Below, piece after piece: positions 1-7,679 of a stretch of DNA of 64,000 nucleotides (its first letter is position 1; every line of letters starts with the position of its first letter). Below the pieces are notes generated by a model. That model had not been told where the DNA came from and ran no database searches. It was given only the letters and a program-made list of their open reading frames with translations. The position numbers and the translations under genes are program-made. Source of the DNA: Flectobacillus rivi (GTDB lineage: Bacteria; Bacteroidota; Bacteroidia; Cytophagales; Spirosomataceae); contig NZ_JASHIE010000014.1 of the NCBI RefSeq assembly GCF_030056655.1, positions 124,001 through 188,000 of the forward strand, given 5' to 3'.

Positions 1-1625
1 GGCTCACCACTTTTGAGCAAATACTTGATTTGAAAACCTACATTTACCATATCAAAAATCGATTGGGTATAATGTAAAAAGGGCTTTACATCTCGCAAAG
101 GCAGATTATCGGAGGTAGAATTATAGATAATTTGCTTTTGAATATCATCTAGCATGAGTAAAAACTGGCTAACCGTCTGATTAAAATACTCTAAACGATT
201 ATTGGACTCGCCTAGCCAATTTCCTAGACTCTGCCCGTCCACACCTACTTTCAAATTATTGAAAAGCAAGGTATCTTTTTGGTACAACAAGCCCAAGAAA
301 TAGCGACCAACCAAAGGGTCCGAAAACTGCTTCAATGCCTCCGAAGGACGAATCCACATCTTATTGGCAGGGTCATTAGTCAAATCAATAAGGTTGTCTG
401 ACAACAAAGCTAACAAACGTATCGTGCGACTCACCTCCGAAGTTCGAATGTCGGCATCGGTCGCATAACGTGTTTTCAAAAAATCTAATAGGGTCGCAGG
501 ATTGGTACCTTTTTCCAATAAATCAAAAGAATGATAGGTCATCAAAAAGATTTTGAAGCTATCTTCCTTCAACATTTCTGGATGATATTGCTGAATATAG
601 CTTTCAAAATTTTGAGGAATTTTGGTTACATCAGTATGAAAAGCCGCCAACCACGTATTTCCTAATGAGGGCAATCGGTAAATATTTTCATCATTCTGCA
701 ACATCAAGTAAGTAGCAGGAAAAAAAGCCCGAAGCTCTGGAATTGTATCAAGTCGATTTCGGAGTTTATCAAAAAAGGCCAATGTCAATTCCTGTTTAGT
801 ACGTTTGACCAACCATCTGGCAGTGGCGTCCACCATGCGAGTGGTCATGTCCAAAGATAGCCCTGAGCCCGAGGATGAAACATTTTGTAATTGAGGTTTT
901 CGTGTATTGTTAAGCGCATCAGTCGTAACAAATGATTGTGTTTCGAGAATCTCTTTTTCCTTTTTCTTGATAAGATTTTTGTTAATAACCGAATCCATAA
1001 TCGCTATACGAGCACCTGCCATTTCGCTTAAAGTAGAATCCAAATCAGAGGCTATTTCACCTACTTTGAATTGAGTTATTTGAATCGACTCCTGATACTT
1101 TTGGCGAATAGAATCAGGCATCGGCTCAAACTTTATATACAAATTACGGCTCGAAATAGGCAAACGTTCAGCCCCTACAAAACTAGTCGTTTTATATACC
1201 ACATTGACTTTGTAGCGTGTATTGAGCGAATCAATGCGCAGTTTGAGTTTGCTCATGAGGGTATCTATCGCCTTAGCCGTTACACGAGCCTTGTCATTAA
1301 TCACCGACTGAGCTCCGTCAAACTCATGAAAAAGTTTAAAGGCATTAGGGAGCTGATTAATCGTATTCAACTCATTATTGACTTTAGAGAAAGGCTTTTT
1401 CGCAAAGCTTTTAATCGCCTCATAATCTTTGGCATTCATGACTCTTTTCGTATCCAGATAGCCGAAGAAAGTCCGTTTGGCGCCACCACGGCTTGAGTTT
1501 GGATAAATTTTCTCCAAAGAATCCTTGTACACCCGCAGCGTGAGCGCATCATAATAGGCATTTTGAGAAAATGAAGAAAAGCCTAAAAACAGGCATAATC
1601 CTACTAGTAGTAAACGTGTTTTCAT
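1..1625 (-). CDS. Partial hypothetical secreted protein (N-terminal 541 residues)
   Basis: The frame is open on the minus strand from the ATG at 1625 to the left edge, so the C-terminus lies outside the window. It begins with a clear Sec signal peptide (basic MKTR, then a hydrophobic run ending FSSFSQ), so the product is exported. The rest is polar and mainly helical in appearance, with a possible coiled-coil segment around the KKKEKE stretch (about residue 220). I recognise no domain or catalytic motif. A long helical periplasmic or surface protein is the most that can be said. The start is supported by the signal peptide and by the absence of another good upstream start. A plus-strand reading frame inside it is a shadow. 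Confidence 0.75.
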   Translation of the reverse strand, partial: MKTRLLLVGLCLFLGFSSFSQNAYYDALTLRVYKDSLEKIYPNSSRGGAKRTFFGYLDTKRVMNAKDYEAIKSFAKKPFSKVNNELNTINQLPNAFKLFHEFDGAQSVINDKARVTAKAIDTLMSKLKLRIDSLNTRYKVNVVYKTTSFVGAERLPISSRNLYIKFEPMPDSIRQKYQESIQITQFKVGEIASDLDSTLSEMAGARIAIMDSVINKNLIKKKEKEILETQSFVTTDALNNTRKPQLQNVSSSGSGLSLDMTTRMVDATARWLVKRTKQELTLAFFDKLRNRLDTIPELRAFFPATYLMLQNDENIYRLPSLGNTWLAAFHTDVTKIPQNFESYIQQYHPEMLKEDSFKIFLMTYHSFDLLEKGTNPATLLDFLKTRYATDADIRTSEVSRTIRLLALLSDNLIDLTNDPANKMWIRPSEALKQFSDPLVGRYFLGLLYQKDTLLFNNLKVGVDGQSLGNWLGESNNRLEYFNQTVSQFLLMLDDIQKQIIYNSTSDNLPLRDVKPFLHYTQSIFDMVNVGFQIKYLLKSGE

Positions 1626-1707
1626 AGATTATTTTATGAGTTAGAAAGAGTGGTCGGCTGTCAGCCGTCAGCTATTGGAAGTGTATCCTTTCGATAGCTG
1701 AAAGCCA

Positions 1708-2043
1708 CTACGCATAGCTATATGCCCATGCCATGAGAGCAAATTGGAGTGGCAAACGAGCATACAAAATCCATTTTGGAAATTGTTTAAATTTATCGGA
1801 AGTAGCCATATAAATGTTGGCAGGAAATACGGCAACAAAAAGTGCAACAAGCCCCCAAGCAGCCCATGAGCGAGTATTTTCGAATAATAGCCCTGCGCCA
1901 AAAATAATTTCAGCAAGACCACTTAGTGCCACCATCAGTTGATGAGCAGGGATATACGGTGGCATTATTGCTAGAAAAAACTTAGGTTTGACAAAGTGAA
2001 AAATACCAGCCAATACCATCAGTAAACTTAATAAGTACATCAT
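1708..2043 (-). CDS. DoxX-like small integral membrane protein
   Basis: This 111-residue protein is almost entirely hydrophobic, with about four predicted membrane segments. Residues such as FHFVKPKFF, the GLAEIIFGAGLL segment and FPANIYMA match the pattern of the DoxX/MauE-like family, which is common in Bacteroidota. These proteins sit in the inner membrane; their biochemical role is mostly unknown, although some are linked to redox or thiol homeostasis. Length is normal for the short DoxX form. It is transcribed toward the partial secreted-protein gene, 82 bases away, and may share its transcript. An overlapping 84-codon frame at 1668-1922 is a shadow. Family assignment is from recalled sequence patterns. 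Confidence 0.75.
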   Translation of the reverse strand: MMYLLSLLMVLAGIFHFVKPKFFLAIMPPYIPAHQLMVALSGLAEIIFGAGLLFENTRSWAAWGLVALFVAVFPANIYMATSDKFKQFPKWILYARLPLQFALMAWAYSYA

Positions 2044-2123
2044 AGCTATGGATTTGAAAGGTTAGGAATATGTTTGATTTGAGATTTTTGATTGCTGATT
2101 TGGGATTATGATAAATTTTTTAA

Positions 2124-2337
2124 GAAGCTGTTTAAACTTTCTTAAAATTGCTTTCGTAAGCAATGAATTTATACTGTTTGAGCGAAGCGAGGTGGTACGC
2201 CACTCCGATTATAATTCTTGATTTTTTTGCGGCCGCCGCTGCGGTTACTTTTTGTATCAAGGCGGGAACACCTAGTTAAAAAGTAAGACGAAGAATTAAT
2301 CAATAAAATATGTTTTTTGAAAAGTTTAAACAGCTTC
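2124..2337. mobile_element. MITE-like element with 17-bp terminal inverted repeats
   Basis: The left end GAAGCTGTTTAAACTTT (2124-2140) is the exact reverse complement of the right end (2321-2337), giving a 214-bp non-coding element. Inside, TTACTTTTT (2245-2253) pairs with AAAAAGTAA (2278-2286), and there is a GC-rich patch (GCGGCCGCCGCTGCGG, 2229-2244) unlike the AT-rich surroundings. There is no transposase, and I see no clear target-site duplication. The ends resemble those of IS5-type elements in general character, but I cannot assign a family. It is best explained as a non-autonomous element moved by a transposase elsewhere in the genome. Confidence 0.65.
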
Positions 2338-2477
2338 GATATTTACGAATCTGAAATCCAAAATCTAAAATCCGAAATCCTTATGATAGCTCTACATTCC
2401 AGTTACACTAAGGTAGGGATAATTTATGTATCCTAAAACATTCTTATTTTACAGGCTGTTATCTCAGATAGGAAGTG

Positions 2478-2485
2478 TAACTTTG
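2478..2485 (+). promoter_or_regulatory. Candidate -7 promoter element for ubiE-porT
   Basis: TAACTTTG matches the Bacteroidota -7 consensus TAnnTTTG and lies 79 bases before the ubiE start codon. The -33 region is not a clear match (TTTTAC near 2453). This is a motif match only. Confidence 0.4.
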
Positions 2486-2564
2486 TGGTCTGTTTTGGAT
2501 TCTATAAATTACAAAAGCGCAGTTAGACTTTCAAGGCATTTTTTTCATCAAAATATTTTGTACA

Positions 2565-3287
2565 ATGACAGTACTTCCATACAAAGAGCAAGAGGCTAGC
2601 AAAAAAGAGCAAGTAGCTCAAATGTTTAATAATATTTCACATAAGTACGACTTTTTGAATCACCTTTTGAGTGGTGGTATTGATATTTTATGGCGTAAAA
2701 AAGCCATCAAATTATTGAAAGCTGCTCAACCAAAAACCATTTTGGATATTGCTACAGGAACGGGTGATTTTGCTATTGAAGCTTTAGCTTTAAAGCCTGA
2801 AAAAATTGTCGGCGTGGATATTTCGGAAGGAATGTTGAATGTGGGTAAAGAGAAAATCAAGAAATTGGGCGTTGATAATATCATCGACATGCAATTGGGC
2901 GATTCTGAAAGATTACTTTTCGAAGACAATACTTTTGATGCTGTCATCGTTAGTTTTGGCGTAAGAAACTTCGAAAATTTGGAGAAAGGACTCACTGACA
3001 TGTGCCGTGTGTTAAAACCAGGAGGTACATGTATCGTTTTGGAATTTTCAAAACCGAAGTCATTCCCTTTCAAACAGATATATAATTTCTATTTCAAATA
3101 CATTTTGCCTACTATTGGTAATATGGTTTCAAAAGATTCATCGGCTTATACATATCTTCCAGAGTCTGTACAAGCATTTCCTGATGGTGAAGACTTTTTG
3201 AAAGTATATCACAAAGCAGGTTTTACTCAGACGCAATGCTTACCACTTACGTTCGGAATAAGTACGATTTACATTGGCAAAAAATAA
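2565..3287 (+). CDS. ubiE: Demethylmenaquinone methyltransferase (UbiE/MenG)
   Basis: This enzyme transfers a methyl group from S-adenosylmethionine to demethylmenaquinone, the last step of menaquinone synthesis, at the cytoplasmic face of the membrane. The 240-residue length is normal. The N-terminus carries the family pattern MFNNISHKYDFLNHLLSGG (about residues 20-38), followed by the SAM-binding glycine motif DIATGTGDF (about 63-71) and the acidic GVDISEGML turn. The C-terminal half has the usual VLEFSKPKS segment. Its last 52 bases overlap the porT start, so the two genes are probably translationally coupled. The start ATG sits at the normal family N-terminus. Menaquinone is the expected respiratory quinone in Bacteroidota. 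Confidence 0.95.
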   Translation: MTVLPYKEQEASKKEQVAQMFNNISHKYDFLNHLLSGGIDILWRKKAIKLLKAAQPKTILDIATGTGDFAIEALALKPEKIVGVDISEGMLNVGKEKIKKLGVDNIIDMQLGDSERLLFEDNTFDAVIVSFGVRNFENLEKGLTDMCRVLKPGGTCIVLEFSKPKSFPFKQIYNFYFKYILPTIGNMVSKDSSAYTYLPESVQAFPDGEDFLKVYHKAGFTQTQCLPLTFGISTIYIGKK

Positions 3288-3988
3288 TTTTTGCGATTGT
3301 TACAGGCATATTGGTGCTAGGGTTTTCTCCAAAATCTCAGGCGCAACGCTACAAATACAAAAGAATCTATGACGAGTTTTATGATGAAAAACTTGTACAT
3401 TTTGGTTTTCTTTTTGGTTTTGGTGACGCTCGATTCAACTTGTATCATGGTCCTCAAGTAGCAGCGCCTTCCGATACATCAAGGTCGATCGTTTCGCCAG
3501 GCAATTTTGCCTTCCTCGTTGGAGGTATTGCTAACTTTACGCTAAGTAAGCATTTTGACCTTAAAACGGGTATTAATATTGCGCTCTATGGTCGTGAAAT
3601 TGATTACCGTTTCAACAATTCTCCCAATTACCCACCCGAATTGCGAGAATCAACATGGCTTGAAATACCTGTATTATTAAAACTAAAATCTCAAAGAAGG
3701 GGTAATTCGAGGATGTTTGTCGATGCAGGATTTAAGATAGGACTCGAGGCAAATGTTCGTAAAAATGCAGCTACAACTACTCGATTAAATACCAAAACGG
3801 GAGATTTTTCGATTGAATATGGCATTGGATTTGAACAATTTTTCAAATACTTCAAATTCACTCCAGAACTACGATTCTCACATGGATTAGCCAATATGTA
3901 TGTGGCGCCAACTAATCCACTTTCATACTCTAATGCCATACAAAGACTTAATTCTCATTCAGTTACTTTGTATTTGATGTTTGAGTAA
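3236..3988 (+). CDS. porT: PorT family outer-membrane protein of type IX secretion
   Basis: PorT (SprT in gliding bacteria) is an outer-membrane beta-barrel needed for type IX secretion. The protein has 250 residues with an uncleaved-looking N-terminus of about 17 residues, then a signal-like hydrophobic run (KIIFAIVTGILVLGF) ending SQAQ, then the family opening RYKYKRIYDEFYDEKLVHFGFLFG. Alternating hydrophobic strands and glycine-rich turns follow. ATG 3236 lies inside ubiE and is the only ATG before the signal peptide, so either it or a non-ATG start near 3270 is used. Linkage of ubiE/menG to porT is familiar in Bacteroidota. A bidirectional hairpin terminator follows. Confidence 0.85.
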   Translation: MLTTYVRNKYDLHWQKIIFAIVTGILVLGFSPKSQAQRYKYKRIYDEFYDEKLVHFGFLFGFGDARFNLYHGPQVAAPSDTSRSIVSPGNFAFLVGGIANFTLSKHFDLKTGINIALYGREIDYRFNNSPNYPPELRESTWLEIPVLLKLKSQRRGNSRMFVDAGFKIGLEANVRKNAATTTRLNTKTGDFSIEYGIGFEQFFKYFKFTPELRFSHGLANMYVAPTNPLSYSNAIQRLNSHSVTLYLMFE

Positions 3989-4025
3989 GCGTTATTTATT
4001 AATAGTTATTCGTTATTAGAAAATA

Positions 4026-4067
4026 TCAAAAAGCCCTCATTTTTACTTTTGAATGAGGGCTTTTTGA
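4026..4067. terminator. Bidirectional terminator between porT and FG-GAP gene 1
   Basis: The arms TCAAAAAGCCCTCATT (4026-4041) and 4052-4067 are perfectly complementary over 16 bp, with A and T tracts at the stem base, so the hairpin can end transcripts from both sides. It is also the first part of a composite repeat that recurs after the M1 peptidase gene and dnaN. Confidence 0.85.
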
Positions 4068-4085
4068 TTCTGTATTCATGCCGTT

Positions 4086-4105
4086 AGACGCAAAGCATTG
4101 CGTCT
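4086..4105. repeat. Dispersed palindrome, copy 1
   Basis: AGACGCAAAGCATTGCGTCT has perfect 8-bp arms around a 4-base loop. It is followed at 4125-4154 by a CACAATTCATCACTCAT-like tail. A near-identical palindrome lies at 37684-37702 and a degraded one at 62705-62722, each just beyond a terminator hairpin. Confidence 0.7.
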
Positions 4106-4145
4106 TTACGGGTATCATTTACTAACTCACAATTCATCACTCATA

Positions 4146-7100
4146 CTAATTCACTATATCCCAAATCTCTGCCGTATCATTATTTTTGGCAATGAGTAGG
4201 GCTTTTTTACCATTTGCTTTTTTGAGAATTCTTGTTTTGCGAACTTGTCCTTTTACTAAAAATCCTGTTTCTAAAGAGGTCATTTTCCTAAAATTACCTT
4301 TCCCATCATTTTGAAGAATAACCCCGTAGTTAGCATCAAATCTTCCGATTTCTGGTAAAACATCAAAGAAATTTCCATTCATGATAATTTCAAGTACACC
4401 ATCTTTATTCAAGTCTACGCACTGGATACTGGTAATAGGTGATGTTTGCGCCATCATGGGGAATGGTGTAAACTTGAATTGTCCTTTGCCCAAATTCCAC
4501 ATAACGCCAGACTCACTATTATTAACCTTTTGGACTGTAGCAGATTCCAATTGACTATCTTCAAAAAGGTCCCCCATTTGGGCTGAGGCATAATCTGAAA
4601 ACTTCAAAAACTTCTGTTTTATTTCTGGTAACTGCTTTTGCAAATCGGCTTTCAAAACCATTGGCCAAGGTTCTCCTTGACGATAACAAGTCATGATTTG
4701 CTCGAAAGAACCATTTTTATCAAAATCATTTACATATAATTCTGCTGGCTCAGTGGCAGATACTTTGAAGTGATGATTATTGCCTAGATTACCCAACACA
4801 AAATCTAAATCGCCATCATTATCCAAATCCGCGGCTTGGATGGCGTTCCACCAACCGTTTAAAGCCTGATTTCCAAGGTCTGATTTGGTAAAGCTTTTAC
4901 CTTTGTTATTTTGTAAAATAACTACAGACATCCAGTCGCCAACGGCTATTATTTCGGGATAATGGTCGCCATTCAAATCTTGTATAGTCACATCGGTAAT
5001 CATTCCTAATGCTTGGTTAGTGCCTAGAAGCTGACCCGATACGTCTTTGAAATTACCCTTGCCATCATTCTGTAGAATAAAACTGTTTGGGTTCTGCCCA
5101 TAGCGTGCGGGAGTCATACGAGTACCTACAAATAGGTCTAAATCCCCATCTAAATCATAATCTAATGCCTTGGCACAAGCTCCACTGGTACGATTAGTTG
5201 GGAGAGTTGGACTATAAGTAAAATTTCCTTTCCCATCATTCAAGAAAAGACAATCCGCCAATTGTGGGTCGTTAGGTAAAAACTCGTTACTGCCTGTGAC
5301 CCAGTATAAGTCCAAATCTTTATCACCATCAGCATCAAACAATAAGGCATCTACCACCTCAAAACCCTTATATGGTTCAAAAGAAGGCATATTTCTCAAT
5401 GATAGTTGTCCCGATGCTGACTGTAAATAGATTTGCTTGGGTTGCGTTGCCGAACCACCGATAAATACATCCTCGATGCCATCGCCATTGATGTCTCCTA
5501 CAGCTAATGCTGGTCCTTGGGTAGAGTATTTTTGCTTGAGCAAACCATCACGGTTATAATCTACAAAGTCATTTTCAACATGGGTATATTTCCAACCAGA
5601 CTGTACGGTATGGTTTACTAATAATGGCTTTAGATTGTTTGGCGTTTTATAGACGAATCTCTCCTTGGCTTGAGCGTGTTCCAACGTAAGAGTTTGATTC
5701 GCTTTAATGTTGCGAAGTGTCTGTTTAGCGTCATCACTCCAAATAATCACTAAAGAATCGATAGTTGCATTCTTTCCTAAACCAAAATTTAAAGACAAGT
5801 CCATTGAAGACTGGAAGCCTCGATTGGGTAGCTGTTGTAAAACCTGTTGTTCTCCCTTTTGAAAAATTGAAACCTTTGCACCTACACCAAAAACATTTTT
5901 TTCATATCCTTTCAAACGAATTTTCAAATAATTACGCTGAAGTTTTTCGTTGGTTTTGTTTCTGTAAATCGAAACAGGAGAGTCATTGTTATTTACCACT
6001 AAATCCAAATCACCATCATTATCCAAATCGGCATAGGCAGCGCCATTCGAAAATCCTGGACCTTCAAGTCCAAAATCTTCAGCATGATTTTCGAATTTTA
6101 GATTCCCCAAATTCTTGAAAGCATAATTGGGCACTGGTGTAGAGGTCATTTTATCAACAAACTCATGGTAATCAAACTTCTTCCCGTTCAACATTTGTTG
6201 CATGGTATTTTCGTCGCCCAAGAAGGCAATATAATCTTGGTCGGTCAAATCCTTCATGATGCCTGTTGCCACGAAAAAGTCTTTCAAACCATCATTATCC
6301 ATATCAAACATCAAACCGCCCCAACTCCAGTCGGTCGCATGCAACCCTAGCTGCTGCCCCATTTCTGAAAATGTCCCATCTCCATTATTGATATGCACCA
6401 TATTGCGCATATATTGGTAATAATAGTCTTGTTTGAGCTTAAACTGGAAGAAATCGTAACTTTCATAAGTGGCAGTACGCTTGACACGCTCTTCACTTTC
6501 TGGAAACATTTCAGTCACGATAATATCCTGCCACCCGTCGTTATTCAAATCAGCAATATCGGAGCCCATAGATGATAATGGGGTATGTCCAATTTGTTCT
6601 TCAATGGCTTCTTTAAAAGTACCGTTGCGTTGGTTGATATAGAGATAATCTCTTTCATAAAAATCATTGGACACATAAATATCTGGCCAGTTATCATTGT
6701 TGACGTCGCCGACAGTTACACCCAACCCAAAGCCAATTAAACTTCCATAAATACCTGCTTGGTCGCTGACATCTACAAAGTGGTTATTGTCATTCCGATA
6801 CAACTTATCGCCACCCAAAGAGTCTCTTTTTGCCCTGAGATTGGCATATCCTAGCCTATCCATTGGCGTGAAGCTATTGTTGAGACAGTACATATCGAGG
6901 TCGCCATCACGATCATAATCAAAAAATGCGGCATGGGTTGTAAAACCACCATTGGTCAAACCATACGCTTGGGCTTGCTCTTTGAAAGTTGGCATTCCAG
7001 CTTTTATTCCCTGATTGATATAAAGTTGGTTACCTCGATTATCTTTATTTCCTGAATTACAAACATAAATATCCAGCAAACCATCGCCATTAACATCCGC

Positions 7101-7448
7101 CATGGTTACCCCTGTGCTCCAGAACTTCTTTCCTAAAATTCCAGACTTTTCGGTTATATCTTCAAACTGCAAATTTCCTTTGTTGAGATACAAGCGGTTT
7201 TGCTCAAAATTGGAAGTCAAAAACATATCTGGCAAACCATCATTGTTGAGGTCACCAAGGGCTACACCACCACCATTATAAAAATTACGGTAGTTAAAAA
7301 TGTTGAAATCTGGTCGATCAAGAATATGATTGGTAAAGTCCACACCCGTTTGACTAGCAGAAAGCTCTTCAAAAAGGGTATCCTTGGGCGATGTAGAACA
7401 ACTCCATAAACACGATATTGATACTAGTAATCCAACTATTTTTTTCAT
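4146..7448 (-). CDS. FG-GAP/VCBS repeat lipoprotein with ASPIC/UnbV domain, paralog 1
   Basis: This 1100-residue protein begins with a lipoprotein signal (lipobox ending LWSC, residue 16), so it should be membrane-anchored outside the inner membrane. Near residues 48-65 it has the block FNIFNYRNFYNGGG. More than ten calcium-binding loops of the FG-GAP type follow (for example GDLNNDGLPD, ADVNGDGLLD, DYDRDGDLD, ADLDNDGDLD), in two sets around an ASPIC/UnbV-like domain at about 500-570 (PNRGFQSSMDLSLNFGLG). A DWSWG motif precedes FDMDNDG. Such loops build integrin-like beta-propellers. I see no enzymatic motif. It is the last of four tandem paralogs and is closest by eye to paralog 3. Substrate and partners are unknown; a role in surface binding with the SusC/D system is inferred from position. 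Confidence 0.85.
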   Translation of the reverse strand: MKKIVGLLVSISCLWSCSTSPKDTLFEELSASQTGVDFTNHILDRPDFNIFNYRNFYNGGGVALGDLNNDGLPDMFLTSNFEQNRLYLNKGNLQFEDITEKSGILGKKFWSTGVTMADVNGDGLLDIYVCNSGNKDNRGNQLYINQGIKAGMPTFKEQAQAYGLTNGGFTTHAAFFDYDRDGDLDMYCLNNSFTPMDRLGYANLRAKRDSLGGDKLYRNDNNHFVDVSDQAGIYGSLIGFGLGVTVGDVNNDNWPDIYVSNDFYERDYLYINQRNGTFKEAIEEQIGHTPLSSMGSDIADLNNDGWQDIIVTEMFPESEERVKRTATYESYDFFQFKLKQDYYYQYMRNMVHINNGDGTFSEMGQQLGLHATDWSWGGLMFDMDNDGLKDFFVATGIMKDLTDQDYIAFLGDENTMQQMLNGKKFDYHEFVDKMTSTPVPNYAFKNLGNLKFENHAEDFGLEGPGFSNGAAYADLDNDGDLDLVVNNNDSPVSIYRNKTNEKLQRNYLKIRLKGYEKNVFGVGAKVSIFQKGEQQVLQQLPNRGFQSSMDLSLNFGLGKNATIDSLVIIWSDDAKQTLRNIKANQTLTLEHAQAKERFVYKTPNNLKPLLVNHTVQSGWKYTHVENDFVDYNRDGLLKQKYSTQGPALAVGDINGDGIEDVFIGGSATQPKQIYLQSASGQLSLRNMPSFEPYKGFEVVDALLFDADGDKDLDLYWVTGSNEFLPNDPQLADCLFLNDGKGNFTYSPTLPTNRTSGACAKALDYDLDGDLDLFVGTRMTPARYGQNPNSFILQNDGKGNFKDVSGQLLGTNQALGMITDVTIQDLNGDHYPEIIAVGDWMSVVILQNNKGKSFTKSDLGNQALNGWWNAIQAADLDNDGDLDFVLGNLGNNHHFKVSATEPAELYVNDFDKNGSFEQIMTCYRQGEPWPMVLKADLQKQLPEIKQKFLKFSDYASAQMGDLFEDSQLESATVQKVNNSESGVMWNLGKGQFKFTPFPMMAQTSPITSIQCVDLNKDGVLEIIMNGNFFDVLPEIGRFDANYGVILQNDGKGNFRKMTSLETGFLVKGQVRKTRILKKANGKKALLIAKNNDTAEIWDIVN

Positions 7449-7602
7449 ATAAACAGAATGCTATGAGCCAAAGCTTTAGGCATTTTCTAAGGTCATTTTT
7501 TGTATGGGTATCTTGGGAAGATTAGAGATAAACTCACATTAATAGAATTATTCTCACTTTTGCCTTTGCCCCTGTTCCCGCTATCTACAACTTTTCCTTA
7601 CA

Positions 7603-7650
7603 AAAATACAAACCTCACCACGCTTTTACGCATAGTGAGGTTTGTATTTT
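7603..7650 (-). terminator. Terminator after FG-GAP gene 2
   Basis: AAAATACAAACCTCAC (7603-7618) pairs perfectly with 7635-7650 around a 16-base loop. It begins about 30 bases downstream of the minus-strand gene ending at 7680 and isolates it from paralog 1. Confidence 0.8.
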
Positions 7651-7679
7651 AGAAATTATTCGACCATTCGGACAAACTA

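Larger units (their letters stand above)
2044..2564. other. Gene-free region with inverted-repeat element and promoter for ubiE
   Basis: This 521-base gap contains the 2124-2337 inverted-repeat element. It is flanked on the left (2081-2108) by GATTTGAGATTTTTGATT-like text and on the right (2345-2381) by the roughly complementary AAATCCAAAATCTAAAATCC-like text, a low-complexity repeat type often seen between Bacteroidota genes. The right third holds the likely ubiE promoter. No coding sequence or RNA gene was recognised. Confidence 0.6.

Noticed and set aside
1071..1496. 141-codon plus-strand reading frame
   Set aside because: It lies wholly inside the minus-strand partial secreted-protein gene, and its sequence has no domain or signal; a shadow frame.
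1668..1922. 84-codon minus-strand frame overlapping the DoxX-like gene
   Set aside because: The other frame (1708-2043) has the family pattern and membrane segments; this one is its shadow.
2124..2337. Intact insertion sequence
   Set aside because: Terminal repeats are present, but there is no transposase coding region and no target duplication seen.
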